Assembly: GCF_003073175.1 (NCBI RefSeq)
Contig: NZ_QBBX01000007.1
Coordinates: forward strand, 183,048 to 225,827
Direction: 5' to 3'
DNA from: Peribacillus acanthi
GTDB taxonomy: Bacteria > Bacillota > Bacilli > Bacillales > DSM-1321
DNA length: 42,780 nt
Notes under the pieces: generated by a model
Told to the model about the DNA's origin: nothing
Database searches by the model: none
Seen by the model: only the letters and a program-made list of their open reading frames with translations
Shown: positions 1 to 6,834 of the stretch, in pieces
Layout: each line of letters opens with the position of its first letter
Numbering within the stretch: the first letter of the stretch is position 1
Program-made: the position numbers and the translations under genes

Positions 1-2
1 GT

Positions 3-149
3 AGATGCGAAAGAAAAGCATGGTATGCGATAGACAACCTTTCGAGGTCTCAAAAATTGTCTATGCAGGCGATGCTTACGTTTGATGCCATGAATGTAAA
101 GAAAATGACAACTTGGACTTGGCAACCTGTTGAGTGTGAGCCAAACTAG
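3..149 (+). CDS. C-terminal end of an unrecognised protein (truncated by window edge)
   Basis: An open frame runs from the window edge to a TAG at 147-149, giving 48 residues rich in Trp, Met and Lys and ending in ...QPVECEPN. Its composition looks like real protein and no other gene covers the stretch, so it is probably the end of a gene that begins before the window. The first G of the repeat element that follows is also the last base of the stop codon, so the element sits directly against the gene. The family is not recognised and no function is offered. A chance open frame of this length is possible. Confidence 0.45.
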   Translation, partial: RCERKAWYAIDNLSRSQKLSMQAMLTFDAMNVKKMTTWTWQPVECEPN

Positions 150-277
150 TTGATTGGAGTGGAAGACGCTTGACTCCTGGGGGATTAGCAGGACAGGTGA
201 GATCCCGCAGGAGCGTTAGCGACGAGGAAGCTCACCGCCTGCCCCCCGGAAAGCAAGTGCCTGGAGCGGAAATCAAC
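149..277. repeat. Dispersed structured repeat, family 1, copy 1
   Basis: A 129-bp element with terminal inverted repeats GTTGATT (149-155) and AATCAAC (271-277). Related copies lie at 3836-3977 and 14296-14385. Two inner pairings interleave: 174-184 with 203-213 (CTCCTGGGGGA / TCCCGCAGGAG, one mismatch), and 188-192 plus 196-201 with 231-236 plus 238-242 (GCAGG, GGTGAG / CTCACC, CCTGC). That order is the topology of an H-type pseudoknot or of two alternative folds. It has no coding capacity. Repeats of this general sequence are common between genes in Bacillus chromosomes (from memory, not checked). Confidence 0.8.
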
Positions 278-306
278 GTATTTTAACCGGAATCCTATCC
301 AAAAAT

Positions 307-348
307 GACAAAAGACATCGAGAGGGAGGCCTCTCGATGTCTTTTGTC
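307..348. terminator. Very strong perfect hairpin, likely terminator
   Basis: A perfect 19-bp stem (307-325 with 330-348) around a 4-nt loop. The outer bases are A-rich on the left and T-rich on the right, as in a bidirectional rho-independent terminator, but no long T run follows on either strand. Confidence 0.65.
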
Positions 349-361
349 GACAATTTGAAAT

Positions 362-391
362 AAAAAACCTCCAAATATAAGGAGGTTTTTT
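362..391. terminator. Bidirectional rho-independent terminator
   Basis: AAAAAACCTCC (362-372) pairs with GGAGGTTTTTT (381-391) around an 8-nt loop, with T runs on both strands. It lies 30 bp past the stop of the minus-strand acid phosphatase gene and would end that transcript, as well as any read-through from the left. Confidence 0.85.
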
Positions 392-421
392 ATTTGATGT
401 ATACTTTAGGCGTGGATAATT

Positions 422-1252
422 TTATTTCATTGGTTTTAAAACATTATAGCGATCCATCGTTTTTTGGTCGTCTGTTTTATCGAATTTATAATTGTAAATA
501 GCTCCTTCCCAATCTCCATACATCGGGTTTGGCAGCTGAATATATTTTGTACCTAGTTCTCCAGCAATTTTATCCACATTTTCAAATCGTGTTTTAAGGT
601 CAGCTTTGTAGAAAATATCAGAAAGGTCATTTGCATTATCCCCAATAAGCATCACAATTTCATTCGTCTTGGAGATTTCGGCTTGTCTAGGTCCTTTTTG
701 CGAAGTTGTAGCTTTCAATAATAAATGTTTATCATCAACATTAGGAAGGCCATGAAGTTTTAAATTTTTCATTGTATCTTCCTTCTCTTCTACGGTTCGA
801 TTTGAAACATAGAAAATTTCTACGCCCATCTTATCAGCTGCAAGTAAGAAATCTTTTGCGCCTGGAATGAGGTCAGCTTTGGCCATTTTGACCCAATCCG
901 CCCATCCTGCTGGATAAGCAGCATTATTCTTAATCGCCCAAGCTGTGTGGGGGGAATTGTCTAATACAGTTTCATCGAGATCAAGTACAACTGCAGGATG
1001 TAAACCCTTCTTTTTAGCTTGCTTATCCTTCTTTTTCTTATCAGCAATTATTTCAGCCAACTCTTCTTTTGCTTGATTGTAAATTTGGATTTGTAATGCT
1101 TTGTTTTCCGCAGACGTTTGGAACCAGTTGGTTGACGCAACAAGATGCTCTTGGGTACTTTTTGCTAATTCTGCTTTACCAATACTAATACCGGCCAATG
1201 ATCCAATAGTTAGAGTCGTGGCAAAAGCAGTTGCTAAAATTGATTTTTTCAT
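422..1252 (-). CDS. Class C (HAD) acid phosphatase, lipoprotein e(P4) family, secreted
   Basis: 276 residues. An N-terminal signal peptide (MKKS then a hydrophobic run to about residue 25) is followed by the class C acid phosphatase fold, which dephosphorylates nucleotides and other phosphomonoesters outside the membrane. The family's paired aspartates are present: DLDET (D91, D93) and GDNANDLSD (D205, D209), with the SNR motif between. A longer frame begins 15 codons upstream, but the ATG at 1252 has a clear AAGGAGGG site just ahead of it. Most relatives are lipoproteins with a lipobox Cys; there is no Cys here, so the protein is probably cut by signal peptidase I or stays anchored by its signal. 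Monocistronic, ending at the hairpin at 362-391. Confidence 0.9.
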   Translation of the reverse strand: MKKSILATAFATTLTIGSLAGISIGKAELAKSTQEHLVASTNWFQTSAENKALQIQIYNQAKEELAEIIADKKKKDKQAKKKGLHPAVVLDLDETVLDNSPHTAWAIKNNAAYPAGWADWVKMAKADLIPGAKDFLLAADKMGVEIFYVSNRTVEEKEDTMKNLKLHGLPNVDDKHLLLKATTSQKGPRQAEISKTNEIVMLIGDNANDLSDIFYKADLKTRFENVDKIAGELGTKYIQLPNPMYGDWEGAIYNYKFDKTDDQKTMDRYNVLKPMK

Positions 1253-1588
1253 GATGCCCTCCTTAGTAAAAAAATATTGATGAAATTCTTCATGCATTTA
1301 CATTTGTAGATTTGAACCTAAACATGATTAGGATAAGCTCCTGTTTTAAAAATATTCGTGGTTGATAAATCTCTTGTTGTTCGAAGCTGCTTGTAAAAAG
1401 GGAGGAGAAATGAAAAGGATGTGAAAAACGGGCAGAACTCCATACTTGAATGCCTTTCTTATGCTGAAAAAAGCTAGGAAGTTACTAAGTTATATTTTGA
1501 AAAAGAAGAGTTGAAGGCTTCTTAATTTATTGCAGTATTTAATCAAACAAAAAAAGGTACCCAAAATTTCAGGTACCTAATGAAAGAG
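1253..1588. other. Intergenic stretch, no gene seen
   Basis: 336 bp between two minus-strand genes. It must hold the promoter of the acid phosphatase gene, but I see no convincing -35/-10 pair. The only clear element is the terminator at 1556-1579. No open frame here has a ribosome binding site. Confidence 0.5.
1556..1579 (-). terminator. Terminator of the MBL-fold gene
   Basis: AGGTACC (1556-1562) pairs with GGTACCT (1573-1579) around a 10-nt loop. Read on the minus strand the stem is followed by a run of seven T. It lies just past the stop of the minus-strand hydrolase gene. Confidence 0.8.
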
Positions 1589-2449
1589 TTATTTCACTTG
1601 CAATTCAAATCCATTAGCAAAGTATTCCAGCGTCTCTATTTCATCTTCAGTTAATGAACGTGCAACTTTTGATTCTAAAGCTTCTTTCATTTGTTTAAAT
1701 TCTCCTTGGAATGATTCAGTCAATGTTGCTGACGTTCTTAATAAATGGGCTTCTGCATCATATTCTTCTTTAGAAATGGGTTTCCAATGAGATAAGATGT
1801 AGGTTTCCGCATCAAAGATCTCTAGTATGTCTAACAATAAAAGGACGTTTTTAATCGTATAGTTTCTCTTTTTCATATATATATTAGGATAAATGCTATC
1901 AGCTAAAAAAAGGATTTTTTCCTCTTTCACATAAACAACTATAGAATCTGTTGAGTGGTCGCCACCTACATGTTGCAAAATACAGGTTACTCCACCTAGA
2001 TCAATTTCTATACGGTCACTAAATGTGATGGTAGGTAATGAGATTGAAATGTTACGATTATTCTCAAATTCCTCCTTAATCGCATTCGCACAAAATTCAA
2101 TTTCTACTCCTTCTCTAACCCTCTCTTCTATAGCCTCATCAGTCCATGAATATTGGAGCATTTTCTCCATTTCTACTTTTGTATGTATAGATGAAATCGA
2201 TGGGAATTGTAAAGCTGACATTCCAAATATATGATCCCAATGCCAATGAGTGATGGCAACTAAAGTTGGCTTAGGAAGGTTATGATTTGAAAGTTCATCT
2301 AAAAAGTAATTTGCATGAGCTTCTGAATTCCCAGCATCAATCATTAATGTTTGATTATCCCCTATTACAACCCCAAGAATGGGACGATCGGTTTCTGATA
2401 CTGGTGTTTGATACCAAAATCTATCTGTAATTCTCTCTAAAGTTTGCAA
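1589..2449 (-). CDS. MBL-fold metallo-hydrolase
   Basis: 286 residues from a TTG start. Metallo-beta-lactamase fold with the zinc motif HWHWDH (H68, H70, D72, H73), GGDHS (H165), LADS (D184) and SHW (H221): a complete binuclear metal site. The substrate is unknown; relatives cleave thioesters, lactones or phosphoesters. An in-frame ATG at 2485 adds 12 residues but has no ribosome binding site nearby, whereas AAGGAGG at 2464-2458 sits 8 nt before the TTG at 2449, so I prefer the TTG. Single gene, ended by the hairpin at 1556-1579. Confidence 0.85.
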   Translation of the reverse strand: MQTLERITDRFWYQTPVSETDRPILGVVIGDNQTLMIDAGNSEAHANYFLDELSNHNLPKPTLVAITHWHWDHIFGMSALQFPSISSIHTKVEMEKMLQYSWTDEAIEERVREGVEIEFCANAIKEEFENNRNISISLPTITFSDRIEIDLGGVTCILQHVGGDHSTDSIVVYVKEEKILFLADSIYPNIYMKKRNYTIKNVLLLLDILEIFDAETYILSHWKPISKEEYDAEAHLLRTSATLTESFQGEFKQMKEALESKVARSLTEDEIETLEYFANGFELQVK

Positions 2450-2641
2450 AAAAACTTCCTCCTTAAAATAACCTGTATATGCCATTCGATAGAAAAGTTC
2501 AATTTTCCTTTACTAAGTGAACAATTTTAAAATTCTACGACTAATGGCGTACTCTCAATTCGGTCAACGTTCTGATTTAGTAATTCTAATCTTGAAATAA
2601 AATTAGGATAAGAACAATAAACAATTGAGGAGAATTAAAAA

Positions 2642-3112
2642 ATGAAAAACGCTAAACTTTTTGAAACTCATGTGAAAACGAAGAACCTTGAGGAAGCAGT
2701 GGCATTTTATCAAAATCTAGATTTAGAATTAGCATACTTTCTCAAAGAACGTCGAGCTGCTTTCTTTTGGCTAGGGGATCCCGCAATAAAAGAACAGATG
2801 TTGGGAGTATGGGAGGTTCCTGAAGATAAATTTGTCCCTTCACATTTCGCTTTTTACGTGTCTTATGAAGAATTATTAAATGTTCCTGATTACTTAATGA
2901 AAAAGGGAATTGAATTAAGACCTGATTTTGGTCTGGACACTAGCGAGCCGATTGTTCATACTTGGATGCCTTCTGCTAGTTATTACTTTAAGGATATTGA
3001 TGGGAATTCCTTAGAATATATTACCGCTCTAAATGGAGTGCCAAAACCTAAGTTAGGTGCCATTCATCTGAGTAAATGGAAAGAAGCAGTACAGAAAACT
3101 GATATAAATTAA
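2642..3112 (+). CDS. VOC-family (glyoxalase/dioxygenase-like) protein
   Basis: 156 residues forming one vicinal oxygen chelate module. The N-terminal ETHVKTKNLEEAVAFYQN segment is the typical first beta-alpha unit, with His as likely metal ligand; SHFAFYV supplies a second His and KDIDGNSLEYI the C-terminal Glu. Members include glyoxalase I, fosfomycin-resistance enzymes and extradiol dioxygenases; the substrate cannot be read from this sequence. It begins at an ATG preceded by GAGGAG. It is transcribed divergently from the MBL-fold gene and ended by the hairpin at 3126-3155, so it is probably monocistronic. Confidence 0.85.
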   Translation: MKNAKLFETHVKTKNLEEAVAFYQNLDLELAYFLKERRAAFFWLGDPAIKEQMLGVWEVPEDKFVPSHFAFYVSYEELLNVPDYLMKKGIELRPDFGLDTSEPIVHTWMPSASYYFKDIDGNSLEYITALNGVPKPKLGAIHLSKWKEAVQKTDIN

Positions 3113-3125
3113 TAGACAAAAATGG

Positions 3126-3155
3126 CACTACCTCTCCTAGTGAGGTAGTGTTTTT
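3126..3155 (+). terminator. Rho-independent terminator
   Basis: CACTACCTC (3126-3134) pairs with GAGGTAGTG (3142-3150) and is followed by TTTTT. It ends the VOC gene. Confidence 0.9.
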
Positions 3156-3259
3156 AGTATTTTGTAATTACCGTAAACTTTCTTGTTTTTAGTGTAATTT
3201 AACTTTACTCTTATGAATAAAATAACCACAATAATTTGAGTATTGGTTAGGAGGTAAAA

Positions 3260-3760
3260 ATGGAGATTTGGGATATTTATAATATGAATCGAGAAAAGAC
3301 AGGTAAGACGATTGTGAGGGGAGAAAAGCTAGAGGAGGGAGAATATCATCTTGTCGTCCATATTTGGATTTTAAATAGTAAGGGGAATTTATTGATTCAA
3401 AAGCGAGCAGCTACTATGCAATTGCGTCCTAATATGTGGGCAATGACTGGAGGATCTGCAGTAGCAGGTGATGATAGCTATACCGCATGTACTCGAGAAA
3501 TGTATGAAGAGATTGGTATTCAAGCAGATATGGAAAATGCAGAAGTGGCTTTTACTGTTACTAGAAAGGACAATATTTGTGATGTATGGTTGATAAAGCA
3601 GGATTTTGAAATTAATGATTGTACTATGCAGGTTGAAGAAGTTAGTGAATTGAGATGGGCTAGCATCCAGGAAATTAAAGATATGGTTAATCAGAAGATT
3701 TTTATTAACTATTTTTATCTGAATGATTTATTTAGATTTATTGAAAGTAAAGGGCATTAA
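3260..3760 (+). CDS. Nudix hydrolase (IPP-isomerase-like subgroup)
   Basis: 166 residues with a Nudix box ending in REMYEEIGI. The first conserved Glu of the consensus (G-x5-E) is replaced by Asp, while the catalytic REx2EE core is intact. The N-terminal part (WDIYN.N, then YHLVVHIW and LIQKRA) resembles Nudix proteins often annotated as related to isopentenyl-diphosphate isomerase, though many act as pyrophosphohydrolases on nucleotide-type substrates. The ATG follows TAGGAGG with good spacing. Single gene followed by a family 1 repeat. Confidence 0.88.
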   Translation: MEIWDIYNMNREKTGKTIVRGEKLEEGEYHLVVHIWILNSKGNLLIQKRAATMQLRPNMWAMTGGSAVAGDDSYTACTREMYEEIGIQADMENAEVAFTVTRKDNICDVWLIKQDFEINDCTMQVEEVSELRWASIQEIKDMVNQKIFINYFYLNDLFRFIESKGH

Positions 3761-3835
3761 TATTTAACATAACCTATCATAAGAATCTTTAAAGCATTGG
3801 TTGTATTAAAGTTCATTGTTGATTTTTAGTAGTTT

Positions 3836-3977
3836 GTTGATTGGGGTGAAAGACGCTTAACTCCTGGGGATTAGCGTTATAGGCAAGACCCCTAAGGAGC
3901 GCAATCGACGAGGATGCTCGACTAACGGCCACCGAAAAAGCAAGCGTCTGGAACGGAAAAGAAAAGGCAAGATCAAC
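3836..3977. repeat. Dispersed structured repeat, family 1, copy 2
   Basis: A 142-bp element beginning GTTGATT (3836) and ending ATCAAC (3972-3977). The arms are AGACGCTT (3851-3858) / AAGCGTCT (3942-3949), CTCCTGGGG (3861-3869) / CCCCTAAGGAG (3889-3899), and CGTTA (3875-3879) / TAACG (3923-3927). The last pair differs in sequence from the GCAGG/CCTGC arm of copy 1 at the same place but still pairs. It fills most of the gap between the Nudix gene and the next small gene. Confidence 0.8.
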
Positions 3978-4081
3978 AGAGCCAAGACATTAATAAATTG
4001 GTATAAAATACACGTTCTAATTTGACTAATATTCATTTAAAGTTTACTAATGAGAATATAAAGTTAGAGGTGAACTAATCT

Positions 4082-4279
4082 GTGGGTATAGAATATCGAA
4101 TTGTTTGGTATGCAACAGTAGAAGACGGTAGTACACTTACAGGAAGAAGTTTACTTCAAGCAAAAACTGAAAAGGAAGCCATTCAAAAGCTTATTTCACA
4201 AAAAGCGCAAGAATATCGGATTAAGCCCCAGTGGGTTCAAGTAGAGTCGATCTCCCCGATAATCCATAATAAATCTTGA
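4082..4279 (+). CDS. Small conserved-looking hypothetical protein (65 aa)
   Basis: 65 residues from a GTG start, with AGAGGTG ahead at good spacing and a textbook terminator right behind, which supports a real gene. The sequence suggests a small alpha/beta fold: a beta strand (YRIVWYATVEDGS), a helix rich in Lys/Glu/Ala (LLQAKTEKEAIQKLISQKA), then a strand (WVQVESISPI). There are no Cys residues, membrane segment or catalytic motif. Function unknown. Confidence 0.7.
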   Translation: MGIEYRIVWYATVEDGSTLTGRSLLQAKTEKEAIQKLISQKAQEYRIKPQWVQVESISPIIHNKS

Positions 4280-4286
4280 TTTGTCC

Positions 4287-4316
4287 ATACACACTTTAAA
4301 GGTGTGTATTTTTTTT
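4287..4316 (+). terminator. Rho-independent terminator
   Basis: ATACACAC (4287-4294) pairs with GTGTGTAT (4302-4309) and is followed by a run of T. It ends the 65-residue gene. Confidence 0.9.
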
Positions 4317-4330
4317 GAAAGTCAGTGTGG

Positions 4331-4546
4331 TTATCAACAGGTTTATCCACATATCAAGTATTAATAAATAAGAAATTTGGAAGTTTATTAACAATTTGAC
4401 TAGAAATTGTGGATAACTCATTAACTTAACTTGTGGATAAAAATTAGTTCATACGACTCAATTTATCTAAATTATTCACATAATTCACATAATTGTGGAT
4501 AAAATCTGTTGATAACTTATATGAAAAAAGTCTAGTATGTGGATAT
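4331..4546. promoter_or_regulatory. DnaA-box cluster (8 boxes in 216 bp)
   Basis: Exact TTATCCACA boxes: 4343-4351 (+), 4408-4416 (-), 4432-4440 (-), 4494-4502 (-). Close variants: TTATCAACA at 4331-4339 (+) and 4507-4515 (-), TTATTCACA at 4472-4480 (+), and ATATCCACA at 4538-4546 (-). A weaker TTATCCATA lies at 4693-4701. The stretch is AT-rich and non-coding. Clusters of this kind away from oriC bind DnaA in B. subtilis and affect initiation timing or nearby transcription (established knowledge). The rest of an origin (dnaA, dnaN, rpmH) is absent, so this is not oriC itself. Confidence 0.8.
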
Positions 4547-4566
4547 GAATAACTGTATTCCTTTAA

Positions 4567-4829
4567 ATGAAAGGTGAAATGAGACAAGCTTATGCTCCAA
4601 TTAATCGGGAGGAATATTGTGAAGATATTGTGAAGTCCGTTGCAATAAGCATTTTATAAGAGTATGATGAAATTGTAGAAGATATAGAAAATTTATCCAT
4701 AATTATCGTACTAGTACAGTTCACTCTATCTTCACTAACACAGATGGCAATCTTCAAAAATCATTAGAAATTTTTTTACTTGAAATTGTGAAAACAATCA
4801 CAAACTTCATTAATCTATTTTTAACTTAG
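4567..4829 (+). pseudogene. Possible decayed gene remnant
   Basis: A 30-codon frame from the ATG at 4567 (MKGEMRQAY...) stops at TAA 4657-4659. The same frame then continues sensibly (EYDEIVEDIENLS), and a third segment in another frame (4704-4829, YRTSTVHSIFTNTDGN...) ends at a TAG just before the ribosome binding site of the DoxX gene. One stop plus one frameshift would join them into a protein of about 87 residues. No family is recognised, and chance open frames in AT-rich DNA are the alternative. Confidence 0.3.
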
Positions 4830-4841
4830 GAGATGAGTGTT

Positions 4842-5342
4842 ATGAGTACAAACTGGAAGAATGGACCGTTGGCTACAACAATTTGGACTATATTAAGAGT
4901 TTGGCTAGGGATTGAATGGTTAAAAGCAGGATGGGGCAAAGTGACTGGGGAATTCGACTCAGGTGGATTTATGAAAGGTGCGATTGCTAAAGCAACTGGT
5001 GAACATCCGGCAGTACAAGGATGGTATGCAGCGTTTCTAGAAAATTTTGCTTTACCTAACGCGGAATTGTTTAGTTTCTTGGTTGCATGGGGTGAAGTTC
5101 TAGTCGGTATTGGACTAATCTTAGGAGCTGCTACGATTCCAGCATTACTTGCCGGTGCTTTCATGAATTTAAATTTCTTATTAGCTGGTACGACTAGTAC
5201 GAATCCTATGCTATACACTGTTGCTATTATATTATTATTTGTAGGGGCAGGAGCTTATCGATTCGGATTAGATAGATGGATAGTGCCATATTTGAAAAAT
5301 CATATCGGAAAAAATGAAATTAACTCAAAACGAGTGGCATGA
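4842..5342 (+). CDS. DoxX-like integral membrane protein
   Basis: 166 residues of the DoxX/DoxD type: an N-terminal amphipathic stretch with the typical RVWLGIEWLKAGWGKV motif (first membrane segment), then three more hydrophobic segments around residues 75-97, 98-118 and 123-143. DoxX proteins are small membrane proteins related to the small subunit of thiosulfate:quinone oxidoreductase and linked in some bacteria to redox stress; the role here is unproven. The start at 4842 is set by GGAG at 4829-4832; an ATG three codons earlier lies inside that site. Confidence 0.85.
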   Translation: MSTNWKNGPLATTIWTILRVWLGIEWLKAGWGKVTGEFDSGGFMKGAIAKATGEHPAVQGWYAAFLENFALPNAELFSFLVAWGEVLVGIGLILGAATIPALLAGAFMNLNFLLAGTTSTNPMLYTVAIILLFVGAGAYRFGLDRWIVPYLKNHIGKNEINSKRVA

Positions 5343-5353
5343 TGTACGAAAAA

Positions 5354-5383
5354 GAGGGTGGCTCATATTAATGAGTCACCCTC
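5354..5383. terminator. Bidirectional terminator between DoxX and yfhD
   Basis: A 13-bp stem (5354-5366 with 5371-5383, one G-T wobble) and a 4-nt loop. On the minus strand it is followed by TTTTTCG, so it mainly serves yfhD; on the plus strand the T run is missing. Confidence 0.75.
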
Positions 5384-5389
5384 TAGTAG

Positions 5390-5545
5390 TTATTTACGTC
5401 TTTTAGCTCTTTCGTCTGCTGCTTTTGAACGGGCTTGTGCTTCTAAATCGTCTTGATCAGCTAATTCTGCTGAATACTCTACATCAATACCGTCACTTTT
5501 GAAGTTCTCTGCAGCATGTGTCTTAGATATTTTATTTTTTTCCAC
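5390..5545 (-). CDS. yfhD: YfhD family protein
   Basis: 51 residues from a GTG start, very hydrophilic. The conserved core KSDGIDVEYSAELADQ, followed by a basic tail of DLEAQARSKAADERAKRRK type, is characteristic of the YfhD family of Bacillus. The function is unknown. An ATG 14 codons upstream (5587) has no visible ribosome binding site, while GGGGTGA ends 5 nt before the GTG at 5545; the longer 65-residue form cannot be excluded. It lies downstream of yfhE and yfhF on the same strand, and yfhE-yfhD are probably cotranscribed. Confidence 0.8.
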   Translation of the reverse strand: MEKNKISKTHAAENFKSDGIDVEYSAELADQDDLEAQARSKAADERAKRRK

Positions 5546-5634
5546 TGTACTCACCCCGGTAGAATATTTGGAAGAAGGCTTCCTCATATAGTTTCTACTG
5601 AGAGGGAAAGTGCTATGTATGGAAAGAGTAAATC

Positions 5635-5757
5635 TTATCGTATGGTCTTTTTAGTATATCCACCAGCACGATCTGCCATTTTAAATTCATGTTGATAAGT
5701 GACCTCTTGAGTACTTGTTAGCGTTCGTTTCATTTTTTCAGCTTTTTTCTTTTCCAA
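5635..5757 (-). CDS. yfhE: YfhE family small protein
   Basis: A 40-residue gene starting at TTG 5757 behind GAAGGAGTGA. The product is lysine-rich at the N-terminus (MEKKKAEKMKRT), followed by TSTQEVTYQHEFKMADRAGGY, which I recognise as the YfhE family found next to yfhD and yfhF in Bacillus. The function is unknown; the small size and charge suggest a non-enzymatic role. It sits 72 bp after yfhF and 89 bp before yfhD, all on the minus strand. Confidence 0.8.
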   Translation of the reverse strand: MEKKKAEKMKRTLTSTQEVTYQHEFKMADRAGGYTKKTIR

Positions 5758-5829
5758 ATTTATCACTCCTTCATCAGAACTACTATCCATTTTTTCCAGG
5801 AGGATAAAAAACATACTTAAAAGTTTTAA

Positions 5830-6732
5830 TTAGATTAAAAGATCAGTTAATGCATCTTTTAATATTGGATATTTGTATTCGAAAGAATGGTTTATAAGCT
5901 TTTTTGGATATACCTTCTGTCCTTCTAAAACGAGAATGCTCATCTCACCAAGAATTGCCTTTAATAACAAACCAGGCGTAGGCAACCAATGAGGTCTATG
6001 AAGTACATTTCCTAATACTCGACCAAATTCATCCATCTTGACGGGGGTAGGAGCAGTTATATTCACAGGTCCATTGATATCTTTAGTGAGAATAATAAAC
6101 TCGATAGCTCGAGCTACATCTTCTATATGAATCCAACTCATCCATTGATCCCCTTGCCCTATTGGACCACCGGCAAACAATCTATATGGAAGTACCATTT
6201 TCGGTAGGGCACCTTCTTCTTTTCCTAAAATGATTCCAAAACGCATGAAGGCAACGCGAACTCCATACGTTTCAGCTATTATTGCTTCCTCTTCCCATCG
6301 TTTTACGGTATTGGCAAGAAAATCGTCTCCTGAATGGAGATGTGATTCGGTAAATACCTCAGTTGTAGACGTTCCATACCACCCAATCGCGCTTGCGTTA
6401 ATCAACACTTCGGGTTTCTTTTTAAGAGAGATAATGATGTTGTTAATTTCGGCAGTTGCTGTAATTCTACTATCGAGGATTCTTTTTTTCCTCTCTTCAG
6501 TCCATCTACCACTGTTAATCGACTCCCCAGCTAAGTTTATGAAAACATCTACCCCTTCAAGTTGTTCTGCAGGGAAGGAATCGGAACTTAGCCATTTCAC
6601 AAATGTAACATTAGCTTCATTAGACTTTTTTTCCTGCCGCGTTAATATGATTACTTCATGGTTTTGAGAAATAAGATGCTCTGTTAACTTTTTACCAACA
6701 AATCCACTACCACCAGCTATGGCTACTTTCAT
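5830..6732 (-). CDS. yfhF: TIGR01777-type epimerase (SDR superfamily)
   Basis: 300 residues. An extended short-chain dehydrogenase fold with an N-terminal NAD(P) motif GGSGFVGKKL, the strand DVFINLAGESI, and NASAIGWYG in the position of the active site, a hallmark of this epimerase group. The C-terminal DUF1731-type end (near LLKAILGEMSILVLEGQKVYP) is present, so the protein is full length. The substrate is unknown. The start ATG follows AAGGAGG. Divergent from recX, with about 100 bp between them, as in B. subtilis. Confidence 0.93.
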   Translation of the reverse strand: MKVAIAGGSGFVGKKLTEHLISQNHEVIILTRQEKKSNEANVTFVKWLSSDSFPAEQLEGVDVFINLAGESINSGRWTEERKKRILDSRITATAEINNIIISLKKKPEVLINASAIGWYGTSTTEVFTESHLHSGDDFLANTVKRWEEEAIIAETYGVRVAFMRFGIILGKEEGALPKMVLPYRLFAGGPIGQGDQWMSWIHIEDVARAIEFIILTKDINGPVNITAPTPVKMDEFGRVLGNVLHRPHWLPTPGLLLKAILGEMSILVLEGQKVYPKKLINHSFEYKYPILKDALTDLLI

Positions 6733-6834
6733 TGGAAGTCATCCTCCTTGAATCCATATTATTTACCTAGTTCTATATCGTTAGGAAAGAACCCTTTTTT
6801 AAAATGTGCTACATTATATAGTGAGGTGAGACTA

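Noticed and set aside
4331-4546. Chromosomal or plasmid replication origin
   Set aside because: No dnaA, dnaN, rpmH or plasmid replication gene nearby; surrounding genes are ordinary chromosomal ones, so a secondary DnaA-binding cluster is more likely.
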